Source of the DNA: Boesenbergia rotunda
Lineage: Eukaryota > Streptophyta > Magnoliopsida > Zingiberales > Zingiberaceae
Length of the DNA stretch: 64,000 bases
NCBI GenBank assembly: GCA_024364735.1
Contig: JAGFNQ010000284.1
Location: 325,180 to 389,179 of the forward strand
Direction of reading: 5' to 3'
Part shown: in pieces, positions 10,856 to 23,012 of the stretch
Layout: the number at the start of each line of letters is the position of its first letter
Numbering within the stretch: position 1 is the first letter of the stretch
Translations under genes and position numbers: made by a program
The notes under the pieces: model-generated
Told to the model about the DNA's origin: nothing
Seen by the model: the letters and a program-made list of their open reading frames with translations, nothing else
The model's database searches: none

Positions 10856-11752
10856 ATTCTGTAGGTAGAAATTTATATTGGGTATCTAAATCTGTTTTAA
10901 TTGTTAAAATATTTTTTTGTGGTAGTTGAATAAATTGTTGAAAAAAAAATTAAGTTAACGAGCAAACTTTGGACTTAATTGTTTTTCAAATTTCTTCTTT
11001 GATGACCAAAAACTTTATCCACTCACTAGAATTATTTCAGAATTTCTTTTTACTATTCAATGAATTTTTGTGAATTTGCTTTCGAAAATTGATTTTTTAA
11101 TTTTAAAATTACTTAGAAAATTATTTTTTCAAAAAAAATCTGATTTTTTGGGAAGCATACATTAGACTTTGACCATTGAGAAAAAATTTTCAAGATTTTT
11201 TAAAGTAGAAATCTATTTTTAATTTTTTAAAAAAATTTTCTAGATTCTGTAATGAAAATTATTTTTTCAATAATTAGAAAAGTTATTTTATTTTAAAAAA
11301 ATTTAATACTGCTAGGTTTACTCATTTGACACATTGACAAAAATTTTGAGATTTTTATGGTAGTTAGTTTTTTTTATTTTTTTAATCAATAATCATATTT
11401 TTAATTCTATAAATACTTAAAAAATATTTTTGATAATTTTGATTTTTTGAGATCTATACGTTGTAATTTGGAGGTTAAGAAAAATTACCAGATTTTTTCT
11501 TTGGAAATATTTTTTAAAAATTATCAATTTTTTCTTTCAATGAAAATTATTTCTTTTTACCCCTTAAAGTGTTTTTATCCCATTTTTTTATGTAATCAAA
11601 GGGGGCGAGTTATGAGGATTAAATTAACGGGGAGGTTTGATTTTCAATAGCAAATTTTTTTGTGTTATATTGTCAAAGATTATTACTTTCTTTTTACTAT
11701 CTATGTTTTTTCCTAAGTTAACTCAGTTGATGCACATCGAAAAGGGAAAGAT
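10856..11752 (+). other. A/T-rich spacer and PPT of element L
   Basis: No pol is recognisable. The stretch is A/T-rich with poly-T and GATTTTTT runs, like the 3' spacers of A, D and E. It ends in a purine tract ATCGAAAAGGGAAAGAT (11736-11752) directly before the LTR. Confidence 0.7.
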
Positions 11753-11950
11753 TGTAAGTACCCCAGGATAGTTTTGATGTGGTCAACCGAGTCAAGTTAG
11801 GTCATGTTTATTTTGATCCCTGTGTCTAAGTATGCAGGAGCTTAGGAGTGTAGGAAGTCAAGCGAAAGACGTAGCAGACGAGAAGGATAACACGGGAATG
11901 GAGTTAACGAGTTTGGTACATTCGAGGGATACAGGTTCTACGGAAGAGTA
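11753..11950 (+). repeat. 3' LTR of element L, first part
   Basis: It starts TGTAAGTACCCCAGG after the PPT and is interrupted at 11950 by C. Confidence 0.75.
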
Positions 11951-13355
11951 TGCAGGACCGGTGCTGTTGATAGAGGGGGGGGTGAATATCAACCGTAAAA
12001 TCTTCACGGTAAACTTCGTAAAACTTTTGATCGTTCTAGACTCAGAGCGTTAGTAGCACAGCAGAAAATAAAACAGAAAGAATAAAAGACAACACAGCGC
12101 ATGCGGGACTTTTTACTTGGTTCCCAACCCCCCAGGGTCAGTACATCCAAGGCCTATGCACGGGAACGCCCGTCCACTATTGGTCTCCTTTCCGGACTTT
12201 CTAGAGGCGGAGAAACCCGTCTTACAGTACAGTAATTACAATCACAAATATAGAAAATTAAGTGCATAATAATTAAAGAAAACCAAAATGAAATGGTCGA
12301 AGACTAGGCCGATCTGAATCTCCGATGTGCGCACACTTCCTCCTAGAGCCTCCCGGTTGTAGAGACTCGTCGTTAGCGCTTTGTCGTCGGTCAGAACGCT
12401 CAGAATGGATCTTGGAAGTTGTGTATGAAGCTGAGGGGTCGAAGCCCCTTTTATAGCACCCATACGGGCGCCTGTGTCGATGGGGGTGCCTACACGTGGC
12501 CTCTCCTGCGCGATCCCTTATCCGTAGGCTCGGTCAGCGCTTATCCATCTCCACTTGGGCGCCTGAGCTGATGGGGGCACCCGTATGCTCCCGGGCGCCT
12601 GAATGGAAGCCTGTTATGCCTTCCTTCGCAGAACCAGCTTTTACCTCTTTGAGTTGGGCGCCCCTATTGATGGGGGCGCCTGATTCCATTGGGGCGCCCC
12701 CATTGATGGGGACGCTTGGCTTCCAAGATGGGCGCTTGGCTTCCAAGATTTCAGCCGCGGTGTGTGTTGTTCGCTTGCTTTGTCTTCCATTTTAGGTACC
12801 TGCAAGATATACAAATACAAAGCAAATATACACACAACTTTAAACTTAAGGACTTGGTTCTGACTTCGGATTTCTATGAAACTTTAGGTCGACCCGACGC
12901 AAGTTCCCACCCCCGAGAACGCGCCTTTCTCCTACTCCTTTCAGGAGACGGTTGCCACCCAGTCCTTCGGGTGGACTTTTGCTTAGCCTCTGATACTCCC
13001 GGATCTCAAGACGTCCGAATCCTGACCCGTCTCTACTTCTGTCCTTAGTCATCACTCAGCTAAGTTGCTCAATCCCTCGGACCAAGACTTCGTGCCCAAA
13101 CCCTAAGTCCAGGACTTCGGTGCCCAACCCTCGGCCAGGTCTTCGTGCCCAATTCCTCGAACCAGGTCTTCGGTACCCAACCCTCGGCCAAGACTTCTTG
13201 CCCAGTCCTCGACCAGGACTTAGTACCCAACTTCCGGTCAGGACTTAGTTGCCTAGCCCGCGGCTAGGACTTAGTGCCCAATTCAAATGAACCAGGACTT
13301 CGTGCCTAGGTTAACTAGGACATTGGTTCACCTTGGTCCTCCTCACTTGACTTAC
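11951..13355 (-). repeat. 3' LTR of element C, main part
   Basis: On the minus strand it ends CCTGCA at 11951. It contains TATAAAA (12455-12449), GGCGCC-type motifs (12470-12735) and a stem-loop array (13085-13330) with the same CCTGGTCGAGGACTGGG unit as A. B is inserted after CTTAC (13351-13355). Confidence 0.85.
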
Positions 13356-14856
13356 TAATAACTACCATTTTGATGATTAATTTAGGCTCTTAAACCCATG
13401 TTTTGATCGTATTCTATATACTTAAGTTTGCATTTACATTAGGTTTCATGAATTATCTCTATTTTAGCTTTTGATTCAAATCTTTCTATAATGGAGGTAT
13501 TTTGGCACTAAAATTTGAATCTAATTTTGTAGGTTTTGAATGAGCATGGACTTAGATCAGATTGAGTCAAATTTGAGTCAGAATTGGCTTTGATCAAGGG
13601 GATTAAGAGATGGATCAATGTGGGCCGTCCGATCAAGAAATAGCTAGATCTGAGCCATCTATCATCTGCTGGCCAATCCGAGCTCAAGTTAGAGTTAATC
13701 TAGACCACAGATCAAGATATGAAGATTTGGTCCCAATCAGAGGTCATCCAGCTGTTGGATTGAGCTTAAGAGGAGCATAAACCGTCCATTCAAAAATCAG
13801 AGCAATCTGAGCCATCCGTTGCAGATCTGAATGATTCCAGCTCAAGAGGAAGAGATCAGGACCATTGATCAAGATCTAGAAGGTTTGGTTCAGATCCGAG
13901 TAGATCCGTCTGTTGGATGCAGCAAAGATGATCACAACCGTTCAAATTTAAATGGGATAAGTTTAATTGGGAATTCCCTCTTCCGCTGAAGTGTCGTCCC
14001 CAGATCGCGAGTTCCTTTCCTGTTCTTGGGTTTTTCTTCGTCTGTTCTCCTCCGATCGCGCGGCCAACATCAACATCTGTTTGTTTTCAAGGTTTCAGAT
14101 CATCGGAGAAGATTTTCCGGTTAAGTTTGCATTCAATTTCGTCACTGAGAGGAGCTCAGGGGAGGGTTTCGCCGGAGTTCCATTCCACTGATCGCTTCCA
14201 CTTGATCGCAGGTTATCTTCGTCTTCGGAGCAATCAGAAACTGATCCAGGGAGTGTTCCTTCGCTGATCTTTGAGTTCAGAGGGTTTCTAGCTCAACTTT
14301 TGTGCGACGGCAAAGGGAAGTCTTGATAATGAATTGCTTTGATGTTTAATATAGGGTAATTGGGTTCCAAGCACTTAATTCTTCAAGTTGTTCTAGTTTG
14401 TTTACATTACAATTTAAGCCAAGTTTCTTAAGCAATGGTTTTGTTCTAGCTTTCATATTTCTGCAATTAATTACCTGCATTCAAGTTTAGTTCTCTGCAA
14501 TTAGTTCCCTACAATTAGCTCTTAAATTTCAATTCCTTTGTTTGGTTTTAATTGCTCAGTTGTCAAATAGGTTAAGTTTAGTTTCCGAACTTTCCTAATT
14601 CATTTATGCTTAGTTAAGCCCATTTTGTTCCTAATTGCTATTTCATTCCTTATCGCAAAAACCCCCATTTTATTAGAAAACCCAAATCATCAAATGACAA
14701 CCACTTTCAAGCTTGAATTAAACATTCACAACTAGTCCTGAGAAAAAATACGACTTGAGGCCCCTGTACTATATTTTATTTTGTAAGCTAAGGGTTTTCA
14801 ACTTATAAATATCTAAATTTGAGACTCATTCGTGACACTAGTTATTGGGTCCATCA
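13356..14856 (+). repeat. 5' LTR of element B (1501 bp)
   Basis: It pairs with the 3' LTR at 32889-34621. The first bases read TAATAACTACC where the 3' copy has TGATAACTACC, so the terminal TG has mutated. It ends CCATCA. About 230 bp present in the 3' LTR (33770-34005) is absent here near 14245. Confidence 0.9.
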
Positions 14857-14862
14857 AATTTT

Positions 14863-14880
14863 TGGCGCCATTGCCGGGGA
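14863..14880 (+). promoter_or_regulatory. Primer binding site of element B
   Basis: TGGCGCCATTGCCGGGGA lies six bases after the LTR end and is of the Athila/Tat type. Confidence 0.85.
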
Positions 14881-14990
14881 ATCACTAGTTGAGTTTGTTT
14901 AATTTGAGCTTGTGTTTATTTTCATATTCTTTGATTCTATTTTATTTGTTTTATCTTTTTATACACATTTGCTGCCATTTTTGTTTGTTT

Positions 14991-15938
14991 ATGACCAGGA
15001 CTGCAGGTGGAGATCTTGTGGAGTTTGATCTTGAGATAGAGAGAACATTCAGAGTTAGGAGAAATCAAGGAAGAGTTTCAGAAGCTACTGAAAAATATTC
15101 CTACTCATTCAAGCAATCCATGGCAGAACATCAGTATTTTCAGCAACCCTATTCTCAATTCCAGAATTTTCAGCAAGATAATCAACCATTCCAGCAATCT
15201 AATCAACAATTTCAGTAAAACTAACCTTGGAATCAGCCACAACAACAGTTTCAGCAGATTTTCCAAGATTTTCAACAACAATTTCATTATGATCAGCAAG
15301 GTTTTCAACCTTCACAACAATCTTTCCAACCATACCAGCAGAATTTTCAGTTTGGAAATCAGAAGTTTCAATCCCAACAATTTCAGCCATTCAATAATCA
15401 ATTTCAGCCTCAGAATCAGAATTTTCAGAACCATAATTTTCAGCAATTTCAACCAAGTTCTCCACCTAATTTTTAGCAATTTCAACAACCCAATCAATCA
15501 TTTATCAGCCCCAACAATAGAATTTTCAAGATTCACAACCTACTTATGATTTTCAACAACCTAATGCTACATTTCAAGACCAACAAGAGTCCTATGCCAA
15601 TCAAGAAGACTTTGAGGACTCTAGTGAGTTTAATGAACACCAACAAAGGCTTGAGGAGATGTTTCAACAAATCATACAATAACAGCAAATTTTACAACAA
15701 CAAAGGCAACAAAAGAATGAATCCACTCTTAAAAACATTGAAAGATACATTGGACAAATAGCTAGTGTAATGAATCAAATGCAAGCACAAAGATCAAGTC
15801 AATTACCTTCTCAAGCTACTCCTAATCCTAAGGGAAATGCTAGTGCCATAACTTTGGGGAGTGAGAAAGTTGTTTCAAGTCTAACCATTCTAAGGGCTGA
15901 TTTTTATGAAGAAATTCCAGCAACTTATTTTTCATCTC
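14991..15938 (+). pseudogene. gag: Gag-like region of element B, 5' half, Gln/Phe-rich
   Basis: The ATG at 14991 opens a reading MTRTAGGDLVEFDLEIERTF, which fits the start of Athila/Tat Gag. The usual Gag core is missing. Instead, 15090-15690 is a tract of QFQ/NFQQ repeats, about half Gln and Phe, with several stops (for example TAA at 15216 and TAG at 15475) and frame changes. The end, 15770-15938, reads MNQMQAQRSSQLPSQATPNP and NASAITLGS, the conserved C-terminal Gag motif of this group. Element A is inserted at codon level after YFSSQN; the reading resumes in frame at 25439. Confidence 0.7.
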
Positions 15939-15943
15939 AAAAC

Positions 15944-17281
15944 TGTTGGTGCAGGCAGCACCTAAGTCAAACCTAGGTTCTGATAATGGCAAAGGGTTCA
16001 GAAGTTAAGATGTTATTGTGGTCTAATGTGTTTACTTAGTGTGCAGGAAGAAGCCCTAGGTACACTAGGCAAAGAAGTCCTGGTCGAGGACTGGGCAAGA
16101 AGTCCTAGCAAAGGGTTGGGCAAAGAAGTCCTGGTCAAGGACTGGGCAAGAGGACCTGACCGGAAGTCGGGCAAAGAAGTCCTGGTCGAGGACTGGGCAT
16201 GAAGTCCTGGCAAGGGGCTGGGCACCGAAGACCTGACCGGAAGTTGGGCATGAAGACCTGGTCAGGTGGATCGGGCAAAAGTCCAACCGGAGGAGCCGGT
16301 TGGCAAAAGGTAAACTCTCTTGAGAGGAGTAGGTGAGGACGCGTTCCCCGTCGAGGGAACAGTAGGCGTCGGTTCGACCTAGGGTTCCATTTGGGAGACC
16401 CGAAGTCAGAACCAAGACAGCTACGACTCTAAATATTGACTAACATTCTTGCTTTGTTTGGTTTGGAAATAACCTTGGTTGCAGGGACCGAAGAAGTGTG
16501 TTTTTGCAGCTCAAAACGCCCCAAAGGAAGGGGGTAGGAAACTGGGCTAGGCGCCCGGGAGGTCTCGGGCGCCCAAGGTCAAAACCAAAACAGCAAAGAA
16601 GCAAGAATGCTTTGAAATCACACTGGGCTAGGCGCTCGGGAGGTCCTGGGCGCCCATGGTCAAAGCCAAAGAGGTAATCGAAGCAAATCAGCCACGAAGC
16701 CAGCAGACCAAGTCAAGCTAGGCGCCTAGGACGTCCCGGGCGCCCCAGTCAGCTCCAGAGGCCGAGTCGAAGGGGATAAGCGCTGACCGAGCTGCGGATT
16801 GAGTTTTCCACAGATGAAGGCACGTGTCAGGCGCCCCCAGCGAATCAGGCGCCCCCAGGAGCACTATAAAAGGGGCTCGACCCCAAGGCTTCAGATACAC
16901 AACTTTCTATCGCTCCAAAACTTTTCGTTCAAGCGCTCTGCTCCGGCAAACTCCGACTTCGAGATTCCAGCGCCGGCGATGACCCTCTGCTCCAAAGTAC
17001 GATCCACATCGGGCGTCGATAATGAAAAGTGTAGTTCTTTTCATTTACTACAATATTTTTGTACGGAAATTTGTAACCCTTTTGCGCGATTATAGAATTG
17101 CCCAAAGTAAACGGTCAAGGACCGTGGGCCTTGGAGTAGGAGCCGACCGCGACTTCGACCAAGTAAAATACTTGTGTTTCTGTGTGATAGTTTTTGTTTC
17201 CGCTGCATTTTCTCTTTCCTTAATCCGAAGAAAAAGTTTTAACGATATTCACCCCCCTCTATCATTTCTCTCGATCGAACA
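15944..17281 (+). repeat. 5' LTR of element A (1338 bp)
   Basis: It starts TGTTGGTGCAGG and ends GATCGAACA. Landmarks are a stem-loop array (16058-16285), GGCGCCCGGGA...TCCCGGGCGCC palindromes (16548-16860) and TATAAAA (16865-16871). Two GGCGCC units present here are missing from the 3' LTR, accounting for the 88 bp length difference. Confidence 0.95.
16058..16285 (+). repeat. Stem-loop array in A LTR
   Basis: Units include CCTGGTCGAGGACTGGG, CCTAGCAAAGGGTTGGG, CCTGACCGGAAGTCGGG and CCTGGCAAGGGGCTGGG. The inner stem bases differ and remain complementary, while the outer CCT/GGG pairs through a T-G wobble. The 3' LTR has the same array at 24295-24510. Confidence 0.8.
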
Positions 17282-17283
17282 AG

Positions 17284-17295
17284 TGGTATCAGAGC
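17284..17295 (+). promoter_or_regulatory. Primer binding site of element A
   Basis: TGGTATCAGAGC lies two bases after the LTR end. Confidence 0.95.
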
Positions 17296-17502
17296 GGGGT
17301 TGCTCAAATTTGGTGCAACCACCAATTTGGGAGTTTTCTGGATTTTTACGAAAATTTTAATTTCTTTTTCGATCGAATTTTTCTCGTTAATCGAGGTTGG
17401 TGCAACACCACTCGATCATTTCTTTTAAATATCTTATTCCCGCACTACTAATCCAAGACCAAGTCTTGGGACAATTTTTTGTTATTATTTCAGAAATTCT
17501 AA

Positions 17503-19145
17503 ATGACCATGCAAGAGGGTTTCAGTACAGCCATACCACCACTCTTCAGTGGAGAAGACTTCTCCTACTGGAAGAGTCGGATGGAAATCCACCTGAAAAC
17601 TCAGGTGGACATGTGTATCATAATCCAATCTGATCTGGAAATCCTGAAAAATGCTGAAGGAGTGGCACAGCCTTACACAGAATGGGATGCCTCGCTGAAA
17701 ATAAGATCGAGGCTGATGCAAAGGCGACCCAGACACTCCAATGAGGACTAACCAAAGAAGAGCTGAACCGGGTGGGACCCTTCAACAGTGCGAAGGAACT
17801 CTAGGGTAAGTTGATCAAACTGCACGAAGGAACCTTCGACACCCAAATCAGCAAGAGGGACCTACTGCTGAACAAGTTATACACAATCAAAATGAACGAC
17901 GGCAAGTCAGCAGCCTAGCTCCACGCCAGAATCCAGGAGCTGATGAACGGTCTACATATAATAGGTCACAAGGTAGAAAATCGTGACCTTATCAGGTATA
18001 CCCTAAACGCCTTCCCGAGAAATACTTTATGAGCATCTATGGTAGATGCGTACAAAGTTTCAAGGGACCTTTCTAAAATTAAATTAGATGAGTTATTTTC
18101 TGAACTTGAATTACATGAGCAGACTAACTGCACCTTAGCCGAGAAAGACATTGCTTTTGTTGCAGGCAAAATAGGAAAGGTGGACAAGAAGAAGCCTCAA
18201 CCTGCACCCGAGTCTGACTTAGACTCAGACTTAGAAGACAGCGAAGGGGATCGACCCAAGCTGGTTCGGCTAGCCCGGGACTACTACAAGGAACTGAAGC
18301 ATCAGACCAACAGAAGAAAAGCCAGCCGAAAGAAGGAAGATCCAATCGAACCATCCAAGACCAAACCCAACATAACGTGCTACGAATGTAACAAGAAGGG
18401 ACACTACAAATCAGAGTGCCCTAATCTGAAAGAAGCCAAGAAGACAAGAAGGAAGAAGACCCTTCAAGCTACGTGGGACGAGTCTTCCTCCGAAGAAGAA
18501 GAGGCCCCACAATCGAACCTTCTCGCCCTGACTACTTCAGAAGAAATCAACACCGGATCAGAACCGGAATCGGATGACGGAAAGCTCACCATTTCGGAAG
18601 ACGGCAAAATAACTGTAAGTGGTTATTCTAAAGCTGAATTAGTAGAATTAATTGCTTACCTATCTAGTAACTTGGTGAAAGCCAAAATTCGAGTTGAGTC
18701 TCTCCGACATGAAGTAAAACTCCCGAAAGAGGGTGCTGACTCTAGATCTTTGACTGAAAAGGTTCAAGAAGGAACCTCTACTCAAGTTGAAAAGCTTGAG
18801 AAAGAGAACTCCTCCTAGAAAACTCAAGTCAAGGACCTTAGAGCAGCTTTAGAACGATTCACTTCGGGTTCCAAGGGTCTTAACATGATCCTTGGGAAAT
18901 AGAAGTCCGTTCTAAATCGATCCGGGTTAGGATATCGAACCAAGGTTAGACAAAGGTCATATTATGCTGTATTGAACCAATCTAGGCCCAAAGTTCAGGC
19001 ATGGGTACCCAAACTTTGCCTGAACAATCAAGCTGGACCAAACCAGTATTGGATCCCCAAGGACAAGATTCATATCTTGCCTAATCACTATCGCGACTTT
19101 AGTCCAGGGGGAGCCAACTTAAAAACCATTTTTATAGTTAAATAA
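17503..19145 (+). pseudogene. gag: Gag of element A (frameshift and premature stops)
   Basis: The ATG at 17503 opens MTMQEGFSTA, parallel to D's MAMQEGFSTA. A frameshift lies near 17705. In the continuing frame, stops interrupt at about 17748, 17802, 17919, 18030, 18816 and 18900. Conserved parts are GPFNSAKEL, LHARIQELMNGLH, NAFPRNTL, VDAYKVSRDLSKIKLDELFSEL, and a zinc knuckle CYECNKKGHYKSEC (18379-18420) with all Cys and His present. The C-terminal part has an acidic stretch and a coiled-coil-like segment (18640-18850), and ends PGGANLKTIF before TAA at 19143. Gag would form the particle and bind RNA. Confidence 0.9.
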
Positions 19146-19807
19146 ATTCTTTTTCTTATTGTAAAATTGCATGCTTGCTTGTTTATTTATTTTCTGCAAT
19201 TTACCATGCTTAGACCTAGGACTGGTTAGATTAAGGACTAAACCGATTAACTGAAATTTGAACAACATAGTATTGGGTGGAGGTGAGATAATAGTACGTT
19301 AGCGAAGCCATTTTAGCGGAACTAGCCGAAGCTACCGATCCAAGACCCAAACTAGTTAGACCAAAATCTTTCAAGAAGTAACTTGAAGATGAATTTTCAA
19401 TAAAAGGCTTTGTCAAGGAAATGACTGATGATCCAATAAGGCTACGACCAAAGAAGACCTAGTGCCTCGCCAAAACCTGGATGCCAATTATTGAAAACCA
19501 AATTCACTTTACTATTGTCAGATTTGAATCTAACACAGATTTCAATTAATCTTAGATTTAACCATTTTTTTCAAAATAAACTTAAAAAATAATTAATTAG
19601 TTTTTCAAAATTAATTTAACTTTTCAAAACTAATCATGGTTTTTCAAAATAAAGTCTTTACTTCTATTAAAACCTGTCTCACAAAAACCCATAAGGTTAA
19701 CGTGATTGATAACTCTAGATTGGGTGAGACAGACTAGGTTGTGAAAATCAATTTAAGCTATCCTTAATTCTAATTGGATCCAAATCAACAAAACTCTTTA
19801 TGTGTAG
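19146..19807 (+). other. Gag-pol spacer of element A (possible intron)
   Basis: This 662 bp stretch has stops in all frames and no gene. It is conserved in D (44552-45180) and, in part, in C (37230-37720, minus). It ends CTTTATGTGTAG directly before the pol reading, a good plant 3' splice site. A matching donor near the gag end could not be fixed. Confidence 0.6.
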
Positions 19808-22800
19808 GAACATAAAGATTTGGACCAATGGATGTTGGATAGCGGGTGCTCCAGACACATGACTGGGGACAAATTGAAATTCACCAAACTCAAGTTCAAG
19901 AACCTAGGCTTAGTAGCATTTGGCAACAATGCTACACTCAAAGTCATTGGGTCAGGTAACATTGAACTCAAATATGATTTTGTAATTAAAAAGTTACTCT
20001 TGGTTGAGAACTTTAAATTTAACTTACTTAGTATAAGTCAATTGTGTGATACTGGCTATGTAGTTACCTTTACCAACTCCAACTGCCTGATTAGAAACTT
20101 GCAAGACTCAAAAGTAATGCTTAAGGGCACTAGGAAAAATAATATTTACACTATAAACCTACCCTTAATACCTAAATACCTATTAACTCAGTTAGAAGAA
20201 TCAAACCTTTGGTATAGGAGATTAGGTTACACTAATCTAAGATTAATTTCAAAAATCACCCAACTTGGCCTAATTAAAGGAATACCTAAAATCAAGAACC
20301 ATGAAAACATGATATGTGAATCATGCAACCAAGGTAAACAAACCAGGTCTAATCACAAACAAATTCAATCAGATCTAACTCAAACCACACTTGAGCTCCT
20401 GCACCTTGACCTATTTGATTCACATGGAGCCAAGTCACTAAGCGGAAACCGGTACTGCTTACTAATTATCGATGATTACTCTAGGTTTACTTGGGTTAGG
20501 TTCCTAAAAACTAAATATGAAACCCTAAACATATTTATTGATTTTTGTAAGTTAATTGAAAATCAAAATGATACCAAAATCAAAAGACTTAGGAGTGATC
20601 ACGGGGAGAATTTGAGAATCAACGGTTCGAGGAATTTTGTAGAATAAACAGATACATTCATGAATTCTCATGTCCTAGAACCCCCCAGCAAAATGGGATA
20701 GTAGAACGGAAAAATAGAACCCTACAGGAAGCCACTAGGACTATGCTCAATGAATTCTACCTAGCTAACCAATTTTGGGTAGAAGCAATTAGTACGGCTT
20801 GCTATATCCAAAATAGGGTCCTAATTAACAAACGACATAATAAAACTCCCTATGAATTATACTACCATAGACTTCCAAACCTACATTACCTAAGGGTCTT
20901 TGGCTGCAAAGTCCATATCCTAAACACCAAGGACTATCTAGGTAAATTCCAGTCTAAGTCAACCCCAGGGGTCTTCTTAGGATATTCAACAATAAGAACG
21001 ACCTATAGGGTTTACAATAAACAAACTAACAAAATTGAAGAAACAACAAATCTAATATTTGATGAGGACACTAATTCAAAATCTGATAATCCAGATTTAA
21101 ATCCAGCAAATATTGATCATGAAGATAATGAACAAATTATTGAACCACTAGTTGAACTTCTAAATGAACTAACTATTGAACCAACTACTGAGTCAATTGA
21201 ACCAATAATTGAACCAACCCAAGTAGTTCAACCAAATACTGAACCGAACCGTCTAGCCGGACCTGAGGCTGAACTAAGTTCTAGAAGAACCAAGAAACCC
21301 AGACTCAGTCACCCAACTGGTCAAATTGTGGGTGATCCAACCTTAGGAGTCAGAACTAGGTCTTCCTATAGAAATCTTAGTCAGATTGCACTGATCTCGA
21401 AAATTGAACCTAAGACTTTAGAGGAAGCCTTACCTGATCCTGATTGGATCATAGCAATGCAAGAGGAGTTAGCCCAATTTGAAAGGAACCAAGTCTGGGA
21501 ACTAGTACCTAAATCTGAGGGCAAATCTATTATTGACACTATGTGGGTATTTAGCAATAAGCTAAATGACCAAGGGGAAATAGTTAGAAATAAAGCCCGC
21601 TTAGTAGCTAAAGGGTTCAGTCAAGTCGAAGGGTTAGACTATGACGAAACCTATGCCCCAGTAGCCAGACTTGAGTCAATTAGAATGTTGCTAACCTTTG
21701 TAGCCCATAAAGGATTTAAACTCTACCAAATGGATGTAAAGTCAGCTTTTCTGAATGGGTTTATTAGAGAAGAAGTCTATGTAGGACAACCCCCCAGTTT
21801 TGAGGACTTAGAAAAACCTGACCATGTTTACAAGCTCAATAAGACACTGTATGAACTAAAACAAGCACCTAGGGCATGGTATGAACGCCTATCAACCTAC
21901 CGCATTTCTAAGGAATTTAAACAAGGACAAATTGACTCAACTCTTTTTATTAAGACCTTAGAAAAAGACATCTTTATTGCCCAAATCTACGTTGACGATA
22001 TAATTTTTGGATCCACCAACTCAAATTTCTTAAAAGAATTTGTAAAAATAATGGAAAACGAATTCGAAATGAGCTTAGTTGGTGAGCTCAACTTCTTTTT
22101 AGGATTACAAATTAAGCAAACTAGGGATGGAAATTATGTCCATCAATCCAAATATGCTAAGGAGTTAATAAAGAAATTTAAAATGGATAACTCCAAAAGC
22201 ATAAGTATCCCCATGTCCACAAATGTAAAAATAGATAGTGACCCTGATGGTAAACCCGTAGACCTTAAACTATATAGAAGTATGATTGGTATCTACTTTA
22301 CCTTACAGCCAGCAAACCTGATATCCTTTTCGCTATAGGAATGTGCGCTAGATACCAAACTTGCGTTAAGGAAACACACTTAGCAGCCCTAAAAAGAATA
22401 CTTAGATACATCAAGGGCACCCTAAATGTAGGGATTTGGTATCCTAGGACCTCAACTTTTGACCTGTCAGGATACTCGAATTCTGACTATGCTGGTTGTA
22501 AACTAGATAGAAAGAGTACAAGTGGAAGCTGCCAACTTTTAGGAAACAGTCTAGTGAGTTGGTGCAGCAGAAAGCAACACTGTGTAGCTCTATCTACAAC
22601 TGAAACTGAGTATGTTGCTTTAGGAGAGTGTGTAGCACAACTCTTATGGATGATGCACACTCTTAAAGACTTCCAGCTTGAGTACACCCAAACCCAAGTC
22701 TACATTGATAATATAACTTCGATTAATCTAACTAAGAACCCAATCCAACACTTTAGAACTAAACACATAGAAGTCAAACACCACTTCGTAAGAGATCATG

Positions 22801-23012
22801 TAGCCAGGGGTGAGATAGTCCTTAAGCATGTAGACTCAAAATCTAACTTAGCTGATATCTTCACCAAACCCTTACCTGAGTCTGAGTTCAGCTCACTAAG
22901 AAGGCAGTTAGGGTTATGCTTGGTAGAATACGACTGCTCTATTTATGTTTTTATGTCTTATTTCTTATCTAATTTGAAAAATCATTTCTTTATTTTCATT
23001 TTATTTATTTAA
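19808..23012 (+). pseudogene. pol: Pol of element A (protease, integrase, RT, RNase H; two frameshifts)
   Basis: Domains in order: protease with LDSGCSRHMTGD (19832-19867); GAG-pre-integrase with LWYRRLG; integrase with HLDLFDSHGAKS, a DYSRFTW block and PQQNGIVERKNRTLQE; RT with KARLVAKGFSQVEGLDYDETYAPV, QMDVKSAFLNG and the catalytic YVDDIIFGS (21990-22016); RNase H with DYAGCKLDRKSTSG, SWCSRKQHCVALSTTETEY and HFRTKHIEVKHHFVRDH. A one-base deletion in the G run at about 20601 breaks integrase, and one at about 22291 separates RT from RNase H. The start at 19808 follows the AG of a candidate acceptor; an ATG-independent start suggests joining to gag. Apart from these shifts the domains are well kept. 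Confidence 0.95.

Larger units (their letters stand above)
9819..11950 (+). mobile_element. Element L: decayed SIRE-like copia element, gag remnant to 3' LTR
   Basis: L is a plus-strand remnant with a diverged gag, no pol, an A/T-rich spacer, a PPT and the first 198 bp of a 3' LTR. C is inserted in that LTR with target duplication GAGTA (11946-11950 and 50132-50136), and the LTR resumes at 50137. It appears to be among the oldest layers in the window. Confidence 0.75.

Noticed and set aside
12496..13055. Overlapping ORFs in C LTR (and its copy at 40392-41029)
   Set aside because: They fall in GGCGCC and stem-loop repeats of an LTR and read through in several frames; composition, not coding.
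13960..14200. A possible cellular gene fragment (74-codon ORF)
   Set aside because: The same sequence occurs in the 3' LTR of B, so it is LTR sequence.
15105..15497. Minus-strand Leu/Ile/Lys-rich ORFs opposite the Gln/Phe tract
   Set aside because: They are antisense shadows of the QFQ repeat in B and have no start context or domain.
17284..17295. tRNA-Met gene fragments at TGGTATCAGAGC sites
   Set aside because: Only the short complement of the tRNA 3' end is present next to LTR ends; these are primer sites.
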